From positions 1-64,000 of the forward strand of contig JAJPHT010000014.1 in assembly GCA_021325135.1 (NCBI GenBank): a stretch of DNA of 64,000 bases, written 5' to 3'. Positions 33,361 to 41,708 of this stretch are shown here, piece after piece. Position numbers and translations under genes: made by a program. Position 1 is the first letter of the stretch; every line of letters starts with the position of its first letter. A model generated the notes under the pieces. That model saw only the letters and a list, made by a program, of their open reading frames with translations, did not search any database and was not told the origin of the DNA. The DNA comes from Pseudomonadota bacterium (GTDB lineage Archaea; Thermoplasmatota; SW-10-69-26; JACQPN01; JAJPHT01).

Positions 33361-33936
33361 TCACGCAAGCGACAGGCTGACGTCCACGCTGGCGGGCAGG
33401 TCCGAGGCGCTCGTGCCGGTGGCAAGCTGCACGTAGGATTTCACGTACACGCTGCTCCCGGCCGCGAGGCTGCCCAGGCTCACCGAGGGCGATCCCGCGG
33501 TGAGGTTCATGGCGCCCACGAGGGAGTTGGAGCCGTAGGCGTAGAACTCCAGGCGGAAGGAGATGATCTTCGAGAAGGACGACACGCTGGTCCCGCTCAC
33601 GGTCACGCTCCACGCGGAGGAGTCCTGGTTGGTGAGCGACGTGAGGTTCGACCAGGTGACGTTGGCCTCGGGCACGGGCTTGAGCGTCACGGTGTAGAAC
33701 GTCGCGTTGCTGCTGAGCGTCCACGAGGCCACGAAGCCGTTGCCCGAGCTGTCGGGGCCCGCGGACCAGACGACGGGCGGGGGCTTGAGGCTCAGCGTGG
33801 CGGTGGAGGGCGTGGGGTAGGTGATGACGACGGACGCGACGGCGGCCGACGCGATCAGCGCGATGGCGACGACGAGGCCGGAGCCGGACGCGGAGAGGCC
33901 GGAGGCGCCCGCGCCCCAGGGAGGTCGCTTGATCAT
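33361..33936 (-). CDS. Type IV pilin-like / surface filament protein
   Basis: 191 aa from the Met at 33934-33936. A short basic leader and GASGLSASGSG precede a hydrophobic helix (LVVAIALIASAAVASVVI), as in archaeal class III signal peptides, although the cleavage context is not canonical. The rest is a beta-rich domain with several N-sequons and Ser/Thr-rich strands. First gene of a three-gene unit with 33052-33351 and 32474-33055. Confidence 0.6.
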   Translation of the reverse strand: MIKRPPWGAGASGLSASGSGLVVAIALIASAAVASVVITYPTPSTATLSLKPPPVVWSAGPDSSGNGFVASWTLSSNATFYTVTLKPVPEANVTWSNLTSLTNQDSSAWSVTVSGTSVSSFSKIISFRLEFYAYGSNSLVGAMNLTAGSPSVSLGSLAAGSSVYVKSYVQLATGTSASDLPASVDVSLSLA

Positions 33937-34080
33937 GGCCAAGGGTGGCCCTCCAAGGGGGTCGTTCGTTCCGCCTTTCCGGTTTCGCCGACGCCTTCGG
34001 GTGTCATACGGGGCCTGGGGGCGCGGCCCCGCTGCAATCCGGCAGGCTCATGCCGGCGCCTCCTCGATCCCCGCCCGGAG

Positions 34081-34506
34081 ATGGCATTGATCACGCTCCC
34101 CTCGGTGAACTGGATCGCGGTCGTCGTGGCCGCCCTCGCGACCGTCGTCATCGGCGGCCTCTGGTACGCGCCCTTCGCGTTCGGGAAGGCGTGGCAGCGC
34201 GCGCTGGGCAAGACCGACGCCGAGCTTCAGGCGATGCGCAAGAACGCCGCGCCCGGCTACGTCCTCGCCATCGTGGGCGCGCTCGTGACGGCGTGGGTCG
34301 TCGCGGTCACCGTCAAGGCCTTCGGCGCCACGACCGCGGCGGACGCCATCGAGGTCGCGCTCATCGTCTGGATCGGCTACATCGTGAGCCAGACCGTCAT
34401 CGGCACGATGTTCGAGGGGCGCTCGTGGACGCTCTTCGGCATCAACATGGCCAACCAGCTTGTCAACGTCCTCGTGATGGCGCTGATCACGACCCTCTGG
34501 ACCTGA
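34081..34506 (+). CDS. DUF1761 membrane protein
   Basis: 141 aa with four membrane segments. The opening VNWIAVVVAALATVVIGGLW followed by YAPFAFGKAW is the DUF1761 signature. Function unknown. Followed after 6 bp by the DUF1697 gene. The 144 bp upstream, divergent from the pilin cluster, shows only a small hairpin (CCGGCA/TGCCGG near 34041). Confidence 0.75.
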   Translation: MALITLPSVNWIAVVVAALATVVIGGLWYAPFAFGKAWQRALGKTDAELQAMRKNAAPGYVLAIVGALVTAWVVAVTVKAFGATTAADAIEVALIVWIGYIVSQTVIGTMFEGRSWTLFGINMANQLVNVLVMALITTLWT

Positions 34507-34512
34507 GTCTCC

Positions 34513-35031
34513 ATGGCCCTCGTCGTCTTCCTGCGCGGCGCGAACCTCGGCAACCGCCGCTTCAAGCCCGCCCAGCTGGCCCAGACGCTGGCGGACCTCG
34601 ACGTCACCAACCTCGGCGCGGCCGGCACGTTCGTCGTCCGCAAGAAGGTCGCCGAGAGGACGCTGCGCGCGAAGCTCCAGGCAGAGATCCCCTTCGACGC
34701 GCCCATGGTCGTCTGTACGGAGAAGGAGGTCCTTGCCGCGCTGGAGGCGGGGGCCACGGTCGACGCGCCCGAAGGCACGAGGCGCTTCGCGACCGCCATG
34801 GAGAAGGCGCCCTCGCCCGCGCCCAAGCTCCCCCTCACCGCGCCCGCGGGCTCCGCGTGGGCCGTGCGCGTGGCCCTCCTCGAAGGGCGCTTCGCCATCG
34901 GCACGCGGCGGCCCGCGGGCGAGACGGGCGTCTACCCCAACGAGGTCGTCGAGAAGGCGTTCAAGGTGAGCGCGACCACGAGGGATTGGCCCACCATGGA
35001 GAAGCTCGGGAAGCTCCTGGAGAAGGGCTGA
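34513..35031 (+). CDS. DUF1697 protein
   Basis: 172 aa cytosolic protein with the DUF1697 opening VVFLRGANLG, a central LGAAGTFVVRKK and the C-terminal TRDWPTMEKL. Widespread in bacteria, rare in archaea, function unknown. Its stop overlaps the VOC gene's start by one base, so DUF1761, DUF1697 and VOC probably form one transcript. Confidence 0.8.
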   Translation: MALVVFLRGANLGNRRFKPAQLAQTLADLDVTNLGAAGTFVVRKKVAERTLRAKLQAEIPFDAPMVVCTEKEVLAALEAGATVDAPEGTRRFATAMEKAPSPAPKLPLTAPAGSAWAVRVALLEGRFAIGTRRPAGETGVYPNEVVEKAFKVSATTRDWPTMEKLGKLLEKG

Positions 35032-35402
35032 TGAAGGGCCGCCCTGTCGTCTTCGTCCCCACGAGCGACCCCAAGCGCGCGGCGCGCTGGTACGCGACGC
35101 GGCTGGGCATGAGGTACGTCGCGGACGAGGCCTACGCCTCCGTGGTGAAGGACGATGATATCACCATCCGCCTCTCGCGGGTCGAAGGCGTGGAGCCCGC
35201 TCCCTTCACGATTCTCGGTTGGGAGGTCGCGGACCTGGCGCGCGCCCTGCGCGGGCTCAAGGCGAAGAAGGTCAAGCCGATCCGCTATCCCGGGATGGCG
35301 CAGGACAAGGAGGGCGTCTGGAAGTCGCCCTCGGGGGCGCGCGTCGTCTGGTTCCACGACCGCGACGGGAACGTGCTGTCGCTGACGCAGCTTCCGAAGT
35401 GA
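35031..35402 (+). CDS. VOC (glyoxalase/bleomycin-resistance) family protein
   Basis: 123 aa, one VOC unit of two beta-alpha-beta-beta-beta modules. KRAARWYATRLGMRYV is the usual first helix and WFHDRDGNVLSLTQ the closing strand. The family binds metal and acts on small thiols, aromatic substrates or antibiotics; the ligand set here is not complete enough to assign a reaction. The 210 bp after it, before the convergent acyl-CoA dehydrogenase, holds nothing I can identify. Confidence 0.8.
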   Translation: MKGRPVVFVPTSDPKRAARWYATRLGMRYVADEAYASVVKDDDITIRLSRVEGVEPAPFTILGWEVADLARALRGLKAKKVKPIRYPGMAQDKEGVWKSPSGARVVWFHDRDGNVLSLTQLPK

Positions 35403-35612
35403 CGCCCGGCCCGGCGCGCGGCTCCTTGTCGCCACGGCCTTTGCGCGCGCCTTGGGCTCGCGCAGGCGGCCGAGCGCCCCTGAAGCCCACGGCTCCGGGA
35501 GGGCATTCCTCGTGGGGACGCGACGCCGGGGTGGCTCTCGCGCCGCCTCGATCGAGGCGAAGCCCCCTGTGCCAACGGCCACTCCGCCTGAGGGCCGCAG
35601 CCTTCGCTTCGC

Positions 35613-36767
35613 TCAGCCCTTGATCTTGCCCAGGAGCGATCTCGCGATGATCAGCTTGTGCACTTCCTTGGTGCCCTCGTAGATCTCGGTGATCTTCGCG
35701 TCGCGGTAGAGCTTCTCGGCGGGCATCTCGTCGACGTAGCCCATGCCGCCGAGGATCTGCACGGCCTCGTCGGCGTTCTCCACGGCGGCGCGGCCGGCGA
35801 ACCACTTGGCCATGCTGCTGGCCTGGGGAGAGGGCTTGCCCTGGTCGTTGAGCCACGCGGCCTTGTAGGCCAGGAGGCGCGCGGCCTCGGTGCGGGTCGC
35901 CATCTCGGCGAGCTTGAACTGGATGCCCTGGAGGTCCGCGATGGGCTTGCCGAACGCCTCGCGCTGCATGGCGTACTGCGTGGCGACGTTGAGCGCGCCC
36001 TGCGCGATGCCCACGCCCTGCGCGGCGACGCCGATGCGCGTGTTGTTGAAGAACTCCATGACGTAGTAGAACCCCTTGCCCTCCTCGCCCAGGAGGTTCG
36101 CCTTGGGGACCTTGCAGTCGGTGAATTGCAGTTCCGCCGTGTCGCTGGCGCGGATGCCCAGCTTGCCGTGGATCTTGTTGGCCTTGAAGCCGGGCGCCGT
36201 CTTCTCGACGACCACGAGGGAGAAGCGCGCGTGGGGCTTGGGGTTCTTGGGGTCGGTCTGGACCAGCGTGATGAAGTAGTCCGCGACGTCGCCGTTGGTG
36301 ATCCACATCTTGGCGCCGTTGATGACGTAGTGGTCGCCCTGCTTGACCGCGGTGCAGGTGGCGCCCGCGACGTCGCTGCCCGCGCCGGCCTCGCTGATGG
36401 CGGCGCCCGACATCATCTCGCCGCGCGGGATGGGGCTCAGCCACTTCTGCTTCTGCTCCTCCGTGCCCAGGCGGATGATGGCCTCGGTGCCGAAGTCCGC
36501 GGCGAAGATGCAGAGGGCCAGGCCCGGGTCCACCGCGTTGAGCTCCTCGGCGCAGATGGCGGACTCGATCATGCCCAGCCCCGCGCCGCCGTACTGCGTG
36601 GGGATCATGATCCCCAGGAGCCCCTGCGCGGCGGCCTTCTTCATCAGCTCGTGGGGGTACTGCTCCTTGTCGTCGCAGACCTTGCCGTAGGCGGGGAACT
36701 CCTTGAGGGCGAACTCGCGGGCCATCTGGCGAAGGGCGCGCTGCTCGTCCGTGAACGCGAACTCCAT
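35613..36767 (-). CDS. Acyl-CoA dehydrogenase
   Basis: 384 aa FAD enzyme that oxidises an acyl-CoA to the enoyl-CoA, passing electrons to ETF. ISEAGAGSD and MWITNG line the flavin pocket, AFGKPIADLQGIQFKLAEM is the second family signature, and the catalytic base is Glu364 in IYEGTKE. The Glu position is that of short- and medium-chain enzymes. Alone on its transcript, with a TATA box 23 nt before the ATG. Confidence 0.92.
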   Translation of the reverse strand: MEFAFTDEQRALRQMAREFALKEFPAYGKVCDDKEQYPHELMKKAAAQGLLGIMIPTQYGGAGLGMIESAICAEELNAVDPGLALCIFAADFGTEAIIRLGTEEQKQKWLSPIPRGEMMSGAAISEAGAGSDVAGATCTAVKQGDHYVINGAKMWITNGDVADYFITLVQTDPKNPKPHARFSLVVVEKTAPGFKANKIHGKLGIRASDTAELQFTDCKVPKANLLGEEGKGFYYVMEFFNNTRIGVAAQGVGIAQGALNVATQYAMQREAFGKPIADLQGIQFKLAEMATRTEAARLLAYKAAWLNDQGKPSPQASSMAKWFAGRAAVENADEAVQILGGMGYVDEMPAEKLYRDAKITEIYEGTKEVHKLIIARSLLGKIKG

Positions 36768-36789
36768 GGGTCCCGATTCCGCCCGCCGG

Positions 36790-36798
36790 CTTTTAAGG
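36790..36798 (-). promoter_or_regulatory. TATA box of the acyl-CoA dehydrogenase gene
   Basis: CCTTAAAAG on the minus strand, 23 nt before the ATG at 36767; implies a leaderless message. The rest of 36800-37000 is GC-rich and I see no gene in it. Confidence 0.55.
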
Positions 36799-37002
36799 GT
36801 ATTTCCCTCCGGGAGACTCCGAGGGGGAGAAGGGCGCGTCTGGCCCGCAACGCGCGGGGCGCCCCCTCAGGCCGCGGCGGGCGCCCGCCCGATGCCATGG
36901 CCCTCTGCGTGCACCGCCGCCACCGCGCGCATCATCGGTCTTCCGACGGCGAGGGCCCCGCGCCGGGGGCGGGGGCCATCGTCGTCCCGCGGGCCCGACG
37001 CT

Positions 37003-37389
37003 TCACGCGGGGCGGCCGCGCATGCGGGTGCGCGCGCCACCGGCCGCCCACACGTCGTAGGCGGAGACGAGGATCACGAGGATGCCCAGGATGACGTTCG
37101 ACCAGCGCAGCGTGAGCGTGGTCGTCATCGCGAAGGGGAACACCGCGATGACGATGCCCGCGATGAGGTTCACGATGGAGACCCAGCGCATCGGCTCGCC
37201 GCGGCTCGTGGAGTAGACGTTCCAGCCCGCCAGGATCAGCACGATGGCGCCCAGGACGACGTTGGTCGCCATGACGCCGCCCGACTCGCCCGACCAGAAG
37301 GGGGCGGCGATGGTGAGGATGCCCAGGATGACGTTCGCCCACGAGGCCCAGACCGTGCGGCCAGCCGGCCGCTGCGACAGAGTGGTCAT
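37003..37389 (-). CDS. SPW-repeat membrane protein
   Basis: 128 aa with four membrane helices in two repeats: VWASWANVILGILTIAAPFW and LRWSNVILGILVILVSAYDVW, each the SPW pattern (aromatic-Asn-x-Leu-Gly). Function unknown. Related in plan to the pair at 18061-18888. Confidence 0.75.
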   Translation of the reverse strand: MTTLSQRPAGRTVWASWANVILGILTIAAPFWSGESGGVMATNVVLGAIVLILAGWNVYSTSRGEPMRWVSIVNLIAGIVIAVFPFAMTTTLTLRWSNVILGILVILVSAYDVWAAGGARTRMRGRPA

Positions 37390-37485
37390 GGGTCGCCTCG
37401 CCTCGGGGCCTTCCCCTTTGGGTCTTCTGGCGCATCGCTGGGTGCGCGGGCCAACGTTGATGGCGCGCGCCCCCGTGGGGGCCTC

Positions 37486-37863
37486 GTGGCCGACCTCTGC
37501 CCCCGCTGCCTCATGGCGTTCCGGCACCACGTCGTCGTCCGCGCTCGGTGCCTGAAGCGGTGGCGCGGCGCGAACTTCGATGCCGCCGCCGCGCAGGGCA
37601 ACGTCGGAGCCGCGGTCGCCGCCGCGCTGGGCCTGCCTGCGCGCACGTCCAAGGACCTGGAGGCCTTCCTCCAGAAGGCGGTCGTGAAGACGTACGGCGA
37701 GGGGCTCGACCCCAACCCCGCCGCGGAGTTCGACGCGGCGGAGGGGGAGGCGTTCGAGTTCCACGTGGGGTTGCGCTTCGACGCGGACCCCGGGACGCTG
37801 GCCGCGGTGGAGAAGGCCGCCCGCGACGCCGTGGCGTCAAGCCGGCGCTTCGCGCTGGCCTGA
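37486..37863 (+). CDS. Uncharacterised small protein
   Basis: 125 aa from a GTG (an ATG at 37513 is the alternative). It begins ADLCPRCLMAFRHH, a possible half zinc knuckle, then a helical segment (TSKDLEAFLQKAVVKTYGEG) and an acidic region. No known family. The 3' end overlaps the convergent KefB-like gene by 27 bp. Moderate support only: frame, length and composition look coding. Confidence 0.5.
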   Translation: MADLCPRCLMAFRHHVVVRARCLKRWRGANFDAAAAQGNVGAAVAAALGLPARTSKDLEAFLQKAVVKTYGEGLDPNPAAEFDAAEGEAFEFHVGLRFDADPGTLAAVEKAARDAVASSRRFALA

Positions 37864-40152
37864 GGGCTCGAAGAGGCGGCGCGCGTCGGCGACCTGCCGC
37901 GGCGTCCCCAGCAGCACCACCGCGTCCCCCTCGGCGAGGCGCAGCACGGGCGCGGGGTTGAGGATGGGCACGCCTTCGCGGCGCAGCCCGACCACCGTGG
38001 CGCCCGTCGTCTCGCGGATGCGGGAGCCGGCCAGCGTGACGCCCGCCATGGGGGAGCCGGGCGGGACTGGCACCTCCTCCACGTGGACGCCCTCGGCGGC
38101 GCCCGCGGGCCGCTGCGTCAGCGGCGCCTCGCCGGTCACGAGGCGGCGCGCGTGGTCCACCTGCTCGCGGCCCCCCAGGAGGCCCAGCACGTCGCCCGGC
38201 TCGATGAGGAGGTCGGGCGGCGGGTTGAGCACGCTGCGCCCCGCGCGCTCGTGCGTCACGATGGTGGCGCCGGTCTTCTGCGGAAGCTGGAGGTCGCGGA
38301 TGCGGCGGTTGGCGGCGCGGGAGCCGGGAGGGATGATGACGCTCTGCGCGTGCATGTCCCACGGCGCCTGCTCGCGGATGATCCGGAGCACGCGGTCGCG
38401 CGTGCCTGGCGCGTCGGCGCCGCCCAGCAGCACGACGTCCAGGGCCTTCTCGATCTGCTCGTCCAGGCGGCGCAGCGCGCCGCGCAGCAGCACGACCGCG
38501 AGCGCGACGAGGATCAGCGCGCCTGCCAGGAGCGGCAGGGGAGGGACGAACGCCGCGCCCGCGGCGAAGACGACGAGCCCCGCGAGGACCGCCAGGAAGA
38601 CGTAGAGCGTGCGGCGCAGCACGGCGGCGGCTGCGGCGCCCTGCCCGCGCGCCTCGTCGGGCGGGATGATGGCCTCGGTGAGGTGGCGCACGAGGTCGCG
38701 CACGGCGCGGGCGAGGCCGTAGAGGATGACGAGGCCCGCCAGCGCGAAGAGGGCGATGCTCGCGACGCGCGCCGCGGGGGGCGCGCCGCTGGCCACCAGG
38801 CGCCCGTCCGCGTAGGCCGCGCCCAGGCCCGAGCCCACCAGGAGGAGCACGAAGACCGCGACGCGCGCGGCGTCGGCGCGGCGCAGGCCCCCTTCGAACG
38901 CCTCGGGGCGGCCGCGGCGGCGCCGCGCGCGCTGCGCCCACGAGGAGTATGTGGAGGCGAACCCGCGCACCGAGGCGGGCGCGCGCCGCGAGAGGGCGCG
39001 CACGATGTCGTCGGAACGGCGCACAAGGGGCGGCGTCACGAGGGTCGTGAGCGCGGAGACGGCGACGGCGATGGGGAGGAGGAAGCCGTTGGTCGCGCCA
39101 AGCGTCGCGCCCTGCGAGGCGATGACGAAGCTGAACTCGCCGATCATCGCCATGCCGATGCCCACGCGCACGGCCTCCGTGGCGGGGTAGCCCGCGATGA
39201 ACGTCGCGCCGCTCACGGCGAGCAGCTTCCCCGCGATGCTCAGGACGCCCAGCGCGAGCACGGCGGGCCAGTGGGCGACCACCTGCGCGGGATCGAGAAG
39301 GATGCCCGTGGAGACGAAGAACACGGCGGTGAACACGTCCCTCAGGGGCGCGATGCGGTGCTCGACCGCGGCGGAGGCGCGCGACTCGGCGACCACCGCG
39401 CCCGCGATGAAGGCGCCCAGCGCCAGCGAGAGCCCCAGCCCCACGGCCATCATGGAGACCGCGAAGGCGAGGCCCACGGCGAGGAGCACGAGGATGGCCT
39501 CCACGCGCATCGTGGCGACGTAGTCCACGAGGCGCGGCACGACCGCGAGGCCCAGCACCAGCGCGACGGCGACGAAGACGGCCATGCGCAGCGCCAGCGC
39601 GCCCGCGACGGCGAGGCCTCCCGCCCCGCCCCCGCCCACGGAGGGGAGGACCGCCAGGAGCACGACCGCGACCAGGTCCTCCACGAGGAGGATGCCGAAG
39701 ATGACCTCGCTGCTGGCGGCGCCCGCGCGGCCCAGGTCTTGCAGCGTCTTGACGACGAGCGTCGTGGAGGAGATGGCGAGGATCGCGCCCAGCACCAGCG
39801 AGTCCGCGAGGCCCCAGCCGAAGAGGCGGCCCGCGACGAAGCCCGCGCCCACCATGAGGCTCGTCTCCAGCACGCCCGCGGTGATGGCGATGCCGCCCAC
39901 GCGGCGCAGGCGACCCAGGTGGAAGTCCAGTCCCAGGCCGAAGAGGAGGAAGACGATGCCCATCTGCGCGAGGACCGCGATGTCGCCGGGGTCGCCGATG
40001 AGCGGCACGGGCGAGGCGTGCGCGACGAGGACGCCGGCCACGAGATAGCCAAGCACCGCCGGGAGGCGCAGTCGGTGGAACGCCAGCGCGACGACGCCCG
40101 CCGTGACGAGGACGACGGCGAGGTCCCGCACTAGGGTCAGGTCCTCGGCCAC
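37837..40152 (-). CDS. KefB/CPA2-type monovalent cation:proton antiporter with two TrkA-C domains
   Basis: 771 aa from a GTG at 40150-40152; upstream codons in frame overlap the divergent gene. CPA2 core of about 12-13 helices (FLLFGLGLDFHLGRL, AISSTTLVVKTLQDLG, GAFIAGAVVAES), an extra three- or four-helix segment (about 430-560), and two cytoplasmic RCK-C/TrkA-C domains (about 605-690 and 695-765, sharing GSRIRE or GSRAANRRIRDL and LxxGDxLxLLG). TrkA-C domains usually sense nucleotides or ions. Likely K+ or Na+ efflux. Confidence 0.85.
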   Translation of the reverse strand: MAEDLTLVRDLAVVLVTAGVVALAFHRLRLPAVLGYLVAGVLVAHASPVPLIGDPGDIAVLAQMGIVFLLFGLGLDFHLGRLRRVGGIAITAGVLETSLMVGAGFVAGRLFGWGLADSLVLGAILAISSTTLVVKTLQDLGRAGAASSEVIFGILLVEDLVAVVLLAVLPSVGGGGAGGLAVAGALALRMAVFVAVALVLGLAVVPRLVDYVATMRVEAILVLLAVGLAFAVSMMAVGLGLSLALGAFIAGAVVAESRASAAVEHRIAPLRDVFTAVFFVSTGILLDPAQVVAHWPAVLALGVLSIAGKLLAVSGATFIAGYPATEAVRVGIGMAMIGEFSFVIASQGATLGATNGFLLPIAVAVSALTTLVTPPLVRRSDDIVRALSRRAPASVRGFASTYSSWAQRARRRRGRPEAFEGGLRRADAARVAVFVLLLVGSGLGAAYADGRLVASGAPPAARVASIALFALAGLVILYGLARAVRDLVRHLTEAIIPPDEARGQGAAAAAVLRRTLYVFLAVLAGLVVFAAGAAFVPPLPLLAGALILVALAVVLLRGALRRLDEQIEKALDVVLLGGADAPGTRDRVLRIIREQAPWDMHAQSVIIPPGSRAANRRIRDLQLPQKTGATIVTHERAGRSVLNPPPDLLIEPGDVLGLLGGREQVDHARRLVTGEAPLTQRPAGAAEGVHVEEVPVPPGSPMAGVTLAGSRIRETTGATVVGLRREGVPILNPAPVLRLAEGDAVVLLGTPRQVADARRLFEPSGQREAPA

Positions 40153-40250
40153 GCCCCCGGTTCGCGGCGCGGCCGCAAAAGGGCGCCGGTTGGGCGGCTC
40201 CCCATCGATTCCCAAGCTTGCTTCTCCTCGCTGCGCCTCCTTCGTCGTGC

Positions 40251-40622
40251 ATGCCTCGAACCGCATCGCGGGTCGCCCTCGCGGCCCTCCTCCTGGCCCT
40301 GCTTCCGACCGCCCTCGCGCAGGACGCGCACCCCGGCGTCGCGTGCCCTCCCGGCGAGACCTGCTCCGAGAAGGCCGCCGGCGGCGTGCGCGCCGGCCCC
40401 TGCCCCACCGACGTGAACTGCACCGGCGGCACGAAGCCCGGCTCGGGCACCTGCATGGACGGCCAGCAGGGGAACGAGACCTGCGACCCCGACGTGCGCT
40501 ACCTGGGCGGCCCCTCGCCGCAGGCGGAGAGCGCGAAGAGCGTCCCCGCGGGGGGCGTCCTCGTGGTGTTCGCCGCCTTCGCGCTGGCCGTCGCCGCGGT
40601 CGCCACGCTGCGCCGCCGCTGA
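40251..40622 (+). CDS. Secreted Cys-rich protein with C-terminal membrane anchor
   Basis: 123 aa from the ATG at 40251 in front of a signal peptide (ALAALLLALLPTALA). Eight or so cysteines in a short Gly-rich domain (CPPGETCSE, CPTDVNCTGG, CMDGQQGNETC), then SVPAGGVLVVFAAFALAVAAVA and LRRR. The P-x-GG, helix, RRR end looks like a tripartite sorting or anchor signal and could be an archaeosortase target, though the motif is not one of the named ones. Confidence 0.65.
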   Translation: MPRTASRVALAALLLALLPTALAQDAHPGVACPPGETCSEKAAGGVRAGPCPTDVNCTGGTKPGSGTCMDGQQGNETCDPDVRYLGGPSPQAESAKSVPAGGVLVVFAAFALAVAAVATLRRR

Positions 40623-40632
40623 GCCCATGATC

Positions 40633-40700
40633 GCCGGGGGCGGACGCTCCGCTCCGACACTCCCTTAGCCAACAGGCGGCGCGGGGAGGCCGCCCCCGGC
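40633..40700. terminator. Inverted repeat between convergent genes
   Basis: GCCGGGGGCGG (40633-40643) and its exact reverse complement (40690-40700) lie in the 89 bp between the ends of the plus-strand Cys-rich gene and the minus-strand regulator gene. May act as a bidirectional stop or an RNA end structure; no T-run follows. Confidence 0.35.
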
Positions 40701-40711
40701 CTTGCCCTTCT

Positions 40712-40990
40712 TCACGCGGGCTTGAGGCGCAGCGTGACGTCGCGCAGCAGCGCGACCTCTTCGCGCCCCACGTCCACGAGCCCCGCCTTCTCCATGCGCC
40801 GCAGGTGGAAGCGCAGCCCCGTGGCGTCCAGCAGGATGCCCTCCTTCTCCAGGCGCGCCCGCAGCGCGGCCGGCGCCATGCGGCGCTCCCCCCTCAGGAT
40901 GCGCGAGATGGCGACGCGCGCCGGATGCGCCAGCCCCTCGTGGAGCGCGGCGGCCTGCTCCGGCGCGAGGTCGGCATCCAGCGAGACCAT
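40712..40990 (-). CDS. ArsR-like winged-helix regulator
   Basis: 92 aa from the ATG at 40988-40990. ALHEGLAHPARVAISRILRG is the ArsR-type first helix pair, GLRFHLRRMEKAGLVDVG the recognition helix and wing. Longer in-frame starts at 41065 or 41152 would run across the palindrome and into the divergent ankyrin gene, so the short form is preferred. A perfect palindrome 14 bp upstream is a good candidate for autoregulation. Divergent from the ankyrin-repeat gene. Confidence 0.7.
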   Translation of the reverse strand: MVSLDADLAPEQAAALHEGLAHPARVAISRILRGERRMAPAALRARLEKEGILLDATGLRFHLRRMEKAGLVDVGREEVALLRDVTLRLKPA

Positions 40991-40997
40991 GCGCGCC

Positions 40998-41026
40998 GGA
41001 AGGGTGTACGCGCGTACAGGCCTTCC
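40998..41026. promoter_or_regulatory. Palindromic operator between regulator and ankyrin genes
   Basis: TGTACGCGCGTACA (41005-41018) is a perfect 14-bp palindrome, nested in GGAAGG (40998-41003) and CCTTCC (41021-41026). It sits 14 bp before the regulator's start and 46 bp before the divergent ankyrin gene. A partial match (ACGCGCGTACA) occurs at about 46301, before the CPBP protease gene. Confidence 0.6.
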
Positions 41027-41063
41027 GAAAGCGTCTTCCCCGCGGGGCGGCGCTTGGCGGAGC

Positions 41064-41708
41064 ATGGACGTCATCGAGGCGCTCACGAGCAAGGACCTCC
41101 GCGCGCTGGAGGCAATGCTCCGGGAGGACCCGGCGGAGGCCGACGCGCGCACGCCCGAGGGCTTGAGCGCGCTCCAGCTGGCGTGCTATCTCCGGTTCTC
41201 GCAGGGGATCGACGCCCTCCTGCGCGCGGGCGCCCAGCCCGACGTGTTCGCCGCCGCGTGCCTGGGCGACGCGGCCCGCGTGCGCGCCCTCGTGGCGCGG
41301 GACCGCTCCCTCCTGGAGAAGCACGGCCCCGACGGCGGCGCGCCCCTGCACCTGGCCGCGCACTTCGGCCGCCTCGACGTCGTGCGCGCGCTCCTGAGCC
41401 TGGGCGCGGACCCCAACGGATTCTCCGGCGGGATGTTCAACAACGCGCCCCTCCACGCCGCGGCCGCGGGCTCCCAGGGCGAGGCCGTGGAGGTCCTCCT
41501 GGCCGCGGGCGCCAAGCCCGACCTCCCCGACAAGAACGGCTACACGCCGCTCCACGTCGCGGCGGCCAACGGCGCCGCGCGCGCCATCCGGGCGCTGCTA
41601 TCAAAAGGCGCGGACCCCAAGGCGAAGGGGCCCGACGGCAAGACCGCGCTGGACTTCGCGCGGGAGCGCGGCATGGACGAGGCCGCCGCGCTGCTCGCCT
41701 CAGCTTGA
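41064..41708 (+). CDS. Ankyrin-repeat protein
   Basis: 214 aa, no signal peptide. About six ankyrin repeats, the clearest being [60 protein letters not shown] and [19 protein letters not shown]. Protein-interaction scaffold. Divergent from an ArsR-like regulator with a shared palindrome, so probably controlled by it. Overlaps the convergent acyl-CoA dehydrogenase by 9 bp. Confidence 0.85.
   Translation: MDVIEALTSKDLRALEAMLREDPAEADARTPEGLSALQLACYLRFSQGIDALLRAGAQPDVFAAACLGDAARVRALVARDRSLLEKHGPDGGAPLHLAAHFGRLDVVRALLSLGADPNGFSGGMFNNAPLHAAAAGSQGEAVEVLLAAGAKPDLPDKNGYTPLHVAAANGAARAIRALLSKGADPKAKGPDGKTALDFARERGMDEAAALLASA

Noticed and set aside
38083..40134. Long plus-strand frame opposite the KefB-like antiporter
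   Set aside because: Almost pure charged and Gly/Arg/His composition; antisense to a well-supported membrane protein.
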